Part shown: piece by piece, positions 14,901 to 16,203 of the stretch
Numbering within the stretch: position 1 is the first letter of the stretch
Layout: each line of letters opens with the position of its first letter
Source of the DNA: Candidatus Woesearchaeota archaeon
GTDB taxonomy: Archaea > Nanobdellota > Nanobdellia > Woesearchaeales > JACPBV01
DNA: 16,203 nt
Assembly: GCA_016180165.1 (NCBI GenBank)
Contig: JACPBU010000109.1
Coordinates: 1-16,203 of the forward strand
Reading direction: 5' to 3'
The notes under the pieces: model-generated
The model's input: the letters and a program-made list of their open reading frames with translations, nothing else
Told to the model about the DNA's origin: nothing
Databases searched by the model: none
Translations under genes and position numbers: made by a program

Positions 14901-15000
14901 TTACGAAGGCATTTCGTCAAAGAAAGGCTTTGTCTGCACTTTCAATCAGTCGCTTGCAATAATCCACTCCCTCCGTCGGAAGAATAAATCCTCCACCTAA
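11956..15000 (+). CDS. VirB4-family secretion ATPase with C-terminal CoiA-like nuclease domain
   Basis: Starts at ATG 11956 behind GGGGTGA (11943-11949); 1014 aa. Residues about 14-75 may form a small winged helix. About 90-300 is the VirB4 N-domain, ending DALAASFPFSSPF. Walker A is GPTGSGKS (316-323). Walker B is LIVLEEAPLW (536-545), with Glu where Asp is usual, followed by MILVLQDLGQL, the conserved Gln strand of VirB4 ATPases. About 690-880 is a charged helical linker. Residues about 900-1000 carry QHLAYK (903-908), an ESD (930-932) and VEIQSS (945-950), the H-x-x-x-K, E-x-D and E-x-Q order of the CoiA-type PD-(D/E)XK nuclease. It powers DNA or pilus transport at the membrane; the extra domain suggests DNA processing (inferred). 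Usual VirB4 length is about 600-850 aa. Confidence 0.8.
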   Translation: MRFFRKAKAFFLGKSEVEILSGQLYNWIAGKRLVYIDELEPFFVGIPKYEQARIFQFLKKNPNISFDEDRIHFKESETFGTESQQQLLSALIKPEFVNTEPSYIQVGSKCYQGLTCVGLPETVAEDWLSGLTKERNDVDYSIFIEPSSIQALQEYLTSELRKVRSDIYMYDSRGESNPILEQKRDELEENLKNISKGTYKLYRTHIHLLSKGLNPESAIALSGKVQASLKSYGIIAKSTTNYQQQLLKSVIPTSINHAQDKGILVPDDALAASFPFSSPFYDVDEEQGILLGWGPNNLPIARCLWKEESYSGAFIGPTGSGKSLTCKFFIDQENTIRGTRIIIIDPAATTGAAPEYRRMCEKKKGAYISFGKDSKNIPAIMGLYTGDFLEDVFSIEHILSVMLGGKEGITKAQEPWLEKGILMAFDMAGIYSDKPETWKKEPPRLDKLKIALSKLFREAKSENARMSIEALLSRLSRFTGDGMYSFIDQPGTELSLDNSFTVFEFKNTPSQIKETLTAIVMNYVKAKAMGNRDRTLIVLEEAPLWLKHEVLADFLATMIVLVRKSNTGMILVLQDLGQLENCKHGETLLGNMMFNYLMGCKKNLLRKTSMTFDLNEKEQEILLHSSTGEGILIWNKERFHVKIRIDPETYKLITTNPNDIQRYELEEQESGKEAIRKTVQEISGVDSTLEEGISLLASKVIERKITRNAMAKLPKEIKEKVAEEIKKERKRKLNDRNSARKSEKLLDYWLSRGRKNIMPDNAVFSTDEKARAMAERDYDTIKQAERFYRNHQLGTKPFHLTSRELELYVEVAKRMKNISKGERIKTKREAINEISENYKTKKDAGLKVKGLSAKNLHLRNSLDEESVKLLRSLGYQESKNDVFNFYGKPITVLGKPEGNETLQHLAYKHFYLGIFPNAQLEWKDSKAGLESDVMIALPNGKKVIVEIQSSPQRRQVIASKIIKLEESADYWIIACKKNDIKYYEGISSKKGFVCTFNQSLAIIHSLRRKNKSST

Positions 15001-15009
15001 ACCCTGCCT
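14992..15009 (+). repeat. 18-bp direct repeat, copy 1
   Basis: TCCACCTAAACCCTGCCT overlaps the last codons and stop (TAA, 14998-15000) of the VirB4-family gene. An identical copy begins 71 bp downstream. The end of the copy is part of a small hairpin (GCCTA-aaa-TAGGC, 15006-15018). Confidence 0.8.
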
Positions 15010-15018
15010 AAAATAGGC
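15006..15018. repeat. Small perfect hairpin after the ATPase gene
   Basis: GCCTA (15006-15010) and TAGGC (15014-15018) form a 5-bp stem with an AAA loop. No T-run follows, so it is only a weak terminator candidate. Confidence 0.45.
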
Positions 15019-15049
15019 TTAAAGAAGGGTAAAGGAGCATCAAACAGCC

Positions 15050-15064
15050 GATTTTGGCAAAATC
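15050..15064. repeat. Perfect hairpin GATTTT-ggc-AAAATC
   Basis: A 6-bp stem with a 3-nt loop lies directly before the second copy of the direct repeat and shares its first two bases with it. It is one of three hairpins in 90 bp. Confidence 0.45.
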
Positions 15065-15080
15065 CACCTAAACCCTGCCT
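15063..15080 (+). repeat. 18-bp direct repeat, copy 2
   Basis: Perfect second copy of TCCACCTAAACCCTGCCT. Its first 7 bases pair with AGGTGGA at 15087-15093 to form an inverted repeat, which copy 1 does not have. The two copies therefore sit in different structural contexts. Confidence 0.8.
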
Positions 15081-15093
15081 CATCTCAGGTGGA
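15063..15093. repeat. Inverted repeat TCCACCT...AGGTGGA
   Basis: Perfect 7-bp arms (15063-15069 and 15087-15093) enclose a 17-nt loop made of the rest of the direct repeat. It could be a protein-binding site, part of a transfer origin or a recombination site, or an RNA 3' structure. The sequence alone does not decide. Confidence 0.5.
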
Positions 15094-15143
15094 AAACAAC
15101 GGTGAACAGCCAATGACAAGCAGAAACGGAATAACAGCACGAT

Positions 15144-15287
15144 ATGAAATTGTATTATTATCTCCTATACGCAATAATCATCTCTATCCTCCTTATCATC
15201 CCAACCATATCCACCATCCCAACAATCTCCACTTGCCACTTGCCACCACCACCCGCAGGCTATTTAATCCAGAACTTATTGCAATAA
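15144..15287 (+). CDS. Possible 47-aa membrane or secreted peptide
   Basis: An open frame runs from ATG 15144 to TAA 15285-15287. It has a short basic start, a strong hydrophobic stretch (residues about 4-20, YYYLLYAIIISILLIIP), a Thr/Ser/Pro repeat (TIPTIST), Cys31, then HLPPPPAGYLIQNLLQ. This resembles a signal peptide followed by a tiny mature part. The Cys lies in ISTC, close to but not matching a lipobox, which wants Gly or Ala before Cys. Small lipoproteins (VirB7) exist in bacterial type IV systems, but any link is speculative. The frame overlaps the TATA box of the next gene, and no ribosome binding site is seen. Confidence 0.35.
   Translation: MKLYYYLLYAIIISILLIIPTISTIPTISTCHLPPPPAGYLIQNLLQ
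15261..15267 (+). promoter_or_regulatory. TATA box for the 15292 gene
   Basis: TATTTAA centred at 15264 is 28 bp upstream of ATG 15292, which has no ribosome binding site. This fits a leaderless archaeal promoter and separates this gene from the secretion operon. Confidence 0.5.
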
Positions 15288-15291
15288 ACCC

Positions 15292-16071
15292 ATGCACGCC
15301 TACAAAAGCAGAGCCGCAGGAATTTTCCTTGCCTTATTCACGGGCCCCTTCAGCTGTTTTTACATTGGAAAATGGAAGAAAACCCTATTCTTCATTCCGT
15401 TCTTTTTTATCCCGTGGCTCAACATCCTCGCCTATCTTATCGTCCTCTTTTCCATATCTTCAGATATCAGGAAGCACAATGCCAAAACATCCCTTGCGCT
15501 CAAGCATGGAGTCGTCGAATGCAAATGCAAAAATCTCAACCCTAAATGGTGCAATTACTGCCAAAAATGCGGGAGGCAGATAGCTTCAAACTGCGCTCAA
15601 TGCAATGCATGGCTTCCAGAATCAAGTTTTCATTGCGGGAGGTGCGGGAATGCCGACAGGCAAAAGCTCAGGAAGGCAAGGTTTGCAAGAAAAGCAGCCG
15701 TCTTCGGCATTTCACTTGGGATATTGGCTTTGCTTTCCCCTTTGACCCTTTTAGTGGCTCAGGCGCACCAAGCAGAAAAATACCTTGAGGATGTAAAGCT
15801 GGTAAACTTTATGTTTCCCGAAAGAACAAGCATTGACAGATTCCACATCCACTATGAGCTCAGTGAGAAAAAATTGCCAAGCGTAAAGAGCTTGAATACA
15901 TACATAACCGGAGATGATGTTTACACTATTGATAATGAATCTGCATTTGATGGAAAGAACATAGAATGGATAGTGCATGCAAAAAGGAAAGGCTTAATTA
16001 ATTTTAATGTAAGCCTTTATGATAATGATAAGCTGATTGATTTCAAGGAGTTTAGAGTTGAAGCCAATTGA
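15292..16071 (+). CDS. Zinc-ribbon membrane protein with extracytoplasmic beta domain
   Basis: Starts at ATG 15292; 259 aa. Residues about 8-56 form two hydrophobic segments with a TM2-like arrangement (GPFSCFYIGKWKKTLFFIPF). A zinc-binding region follows with nine Cys: C77, C79, C87, C90, C93, C101, C104, C115 and C118. It contains CNYCQKCG, CAQCN and CGRCG, so it is a double zinc-ribbon type module. After a basic patch comes a third membrane helix (about 134-157) and a beta-rich domain to the end (FHIHYEL, IEWIVHAKRKGLINFNVSLY), probably outside the cell. It could be a membrane sensor or scaffold. It lies behind its own promoter and is convergent with the xth-like gene, so a link to the secretion system is not established. 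Confidence 0.75.
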   Translation: MHAYKSRAAGIFLALFTGPFSCFYIGKWKKTLFFIPFFFIPWLNILAYLIVLFSISSDIRKHNAKTSLALKHGVVECKCKNLNPKWCNYCQKCGRQIASNCAQCNAWLPESSFHCGRCGNADRQKLRKARFARKAAVFGISLGILALLSPLTLLVAQAHQAEKYLEDVKLVNFMFPERTSIDRFHIHYELSEKKLPSVKSLNTYITGDDVYTIDNESAFDGKNIEWIVHAKRKGLINFNVSLYDNDKLIDFKEFRVEAN

Positions 16072-16083
16072 GGATATACCATT

Positions 16084-16203
16084 TTACAAATCTAATGTAA
16101 TAACCACCGGATTATGGTCACTATACCTTCTCACTTTATCATTATCAATAATTTCGCAGTTTATTAATTTTTTAGATATTTTTTTGCTGATAAACAAATA
16201 GTC
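16084..16203 (-). CDS. xthA: Exonuclease III / AP-endonuclease family protein, C-terminal end
   Basis: The minus strand is open from the window edge to a TAA at 16084-16086 (39 codons). It contains DYLFISKKI near the start and ends RRYSDHNPVVITLDL. The D-Y-L-F-I-S motif followed by S-D-H-x-P-V-V and a terminal beta strand is the signature end of the endonuclease/exonuclease/phosphatase superfamily, in which this His is catalytic. Members such as exonuclease III cut DNA at abasic sites during base excision repair. The N-terminus lies outside the window, so a relative in the superfamily cannot be excluded. It converges on the zinc-ribbon gene with a 12-bp gap, and probably marks chromosomal flank. 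Confidence 0.7.
   Translation of the reverse strand, partial: DYLFISKKISKKLINCEIIDNDKVRRYSDHNPVVITLDL

Noticed and set aside
15089..15583. 164-aa plus-strand frame
   Set aside because: Low-complexity Pro/His/Ser-rich product that overlaps the well-supported zinc-ribbon membrane gene in another frame and has no good start signal.
1..16203. CRISPR array, tRNA, rRNA, insertion sequence or integrase
   Set aside because: I saw no regularly spaced repeats, no cloverleaf with conserved arms, no rRNA core sequences, and no transposase or recombinase motifs.

Overview
The window looks archaeal. Arginine codons are mostly AGG/AGA. Several genes have a TATA-like box about 26-30 bp upstream of the start codon with no leader between (2280, 7084, 15292), while operon-internal genes have GGAGG/GAGGTGA-type ribosome binding sites. 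The base composition and the many small, poorly conserved proteins fit an uncultivated (perhaps DPANN-like) archaeon, but the taxon is inferred and not shown.

Left part (1-2247): the start of a winged-helix regulator on the minus strand, a gene-free stretch with two hairpins, a doubtful 64-aa ORF, a membrane protein behind a structured leader, a winged-helix membrane protein, and a convergent unknown gene whose stop codon overlaps its neighbour's.

Middle (2280-6957): a tightly packed plus-strand operon. It encodes a short helical protein, two tandem mini zinc-ribbon proteins (43 and 45 aa), a small unknown protein, three helical or coiled-coil proteins, a VirB2/TrbC-like pilin (two membrane helices after a signal peptide), and a large surface-exposed, Cys-rich, C-terminally anchored protein.

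Right-middle (7084-15000): after a cargo-like gene with its own TATA box come two paralogous VirB6/TrbL-like multi-spanning proteins, a PrgI/VirB3-like membrane domain fused to a VirB4 N-terminal-like region, a second free-standing VirB4-N-like protein, and a 1014-aa VirB4-family ATPase. The ATPase carries a C-terminal domain matching the CoiA-type PD-(D/E)XK nuclease pattern. Together these look like the pilin, channel, docking subunit and motor of a type IV secretion or conjugation-type machine. No relaxase or VirD4 coupling protein is visible, and the motor carries a competence-nuclease-like domain, so a DNA-import (Ced-like) role is a reasonable hypothesis alongside conjugation.

Right end (15001-16203): a repeat- and hairpin-dense intergenic stretch with a perfect 18-bp direct repeat, a possible 47-aa membrane peptide, a zinc-ribbon membrane protein, and the C-terminus of an exonuclease III/AP-endonuclease-family gene on the minus strand.
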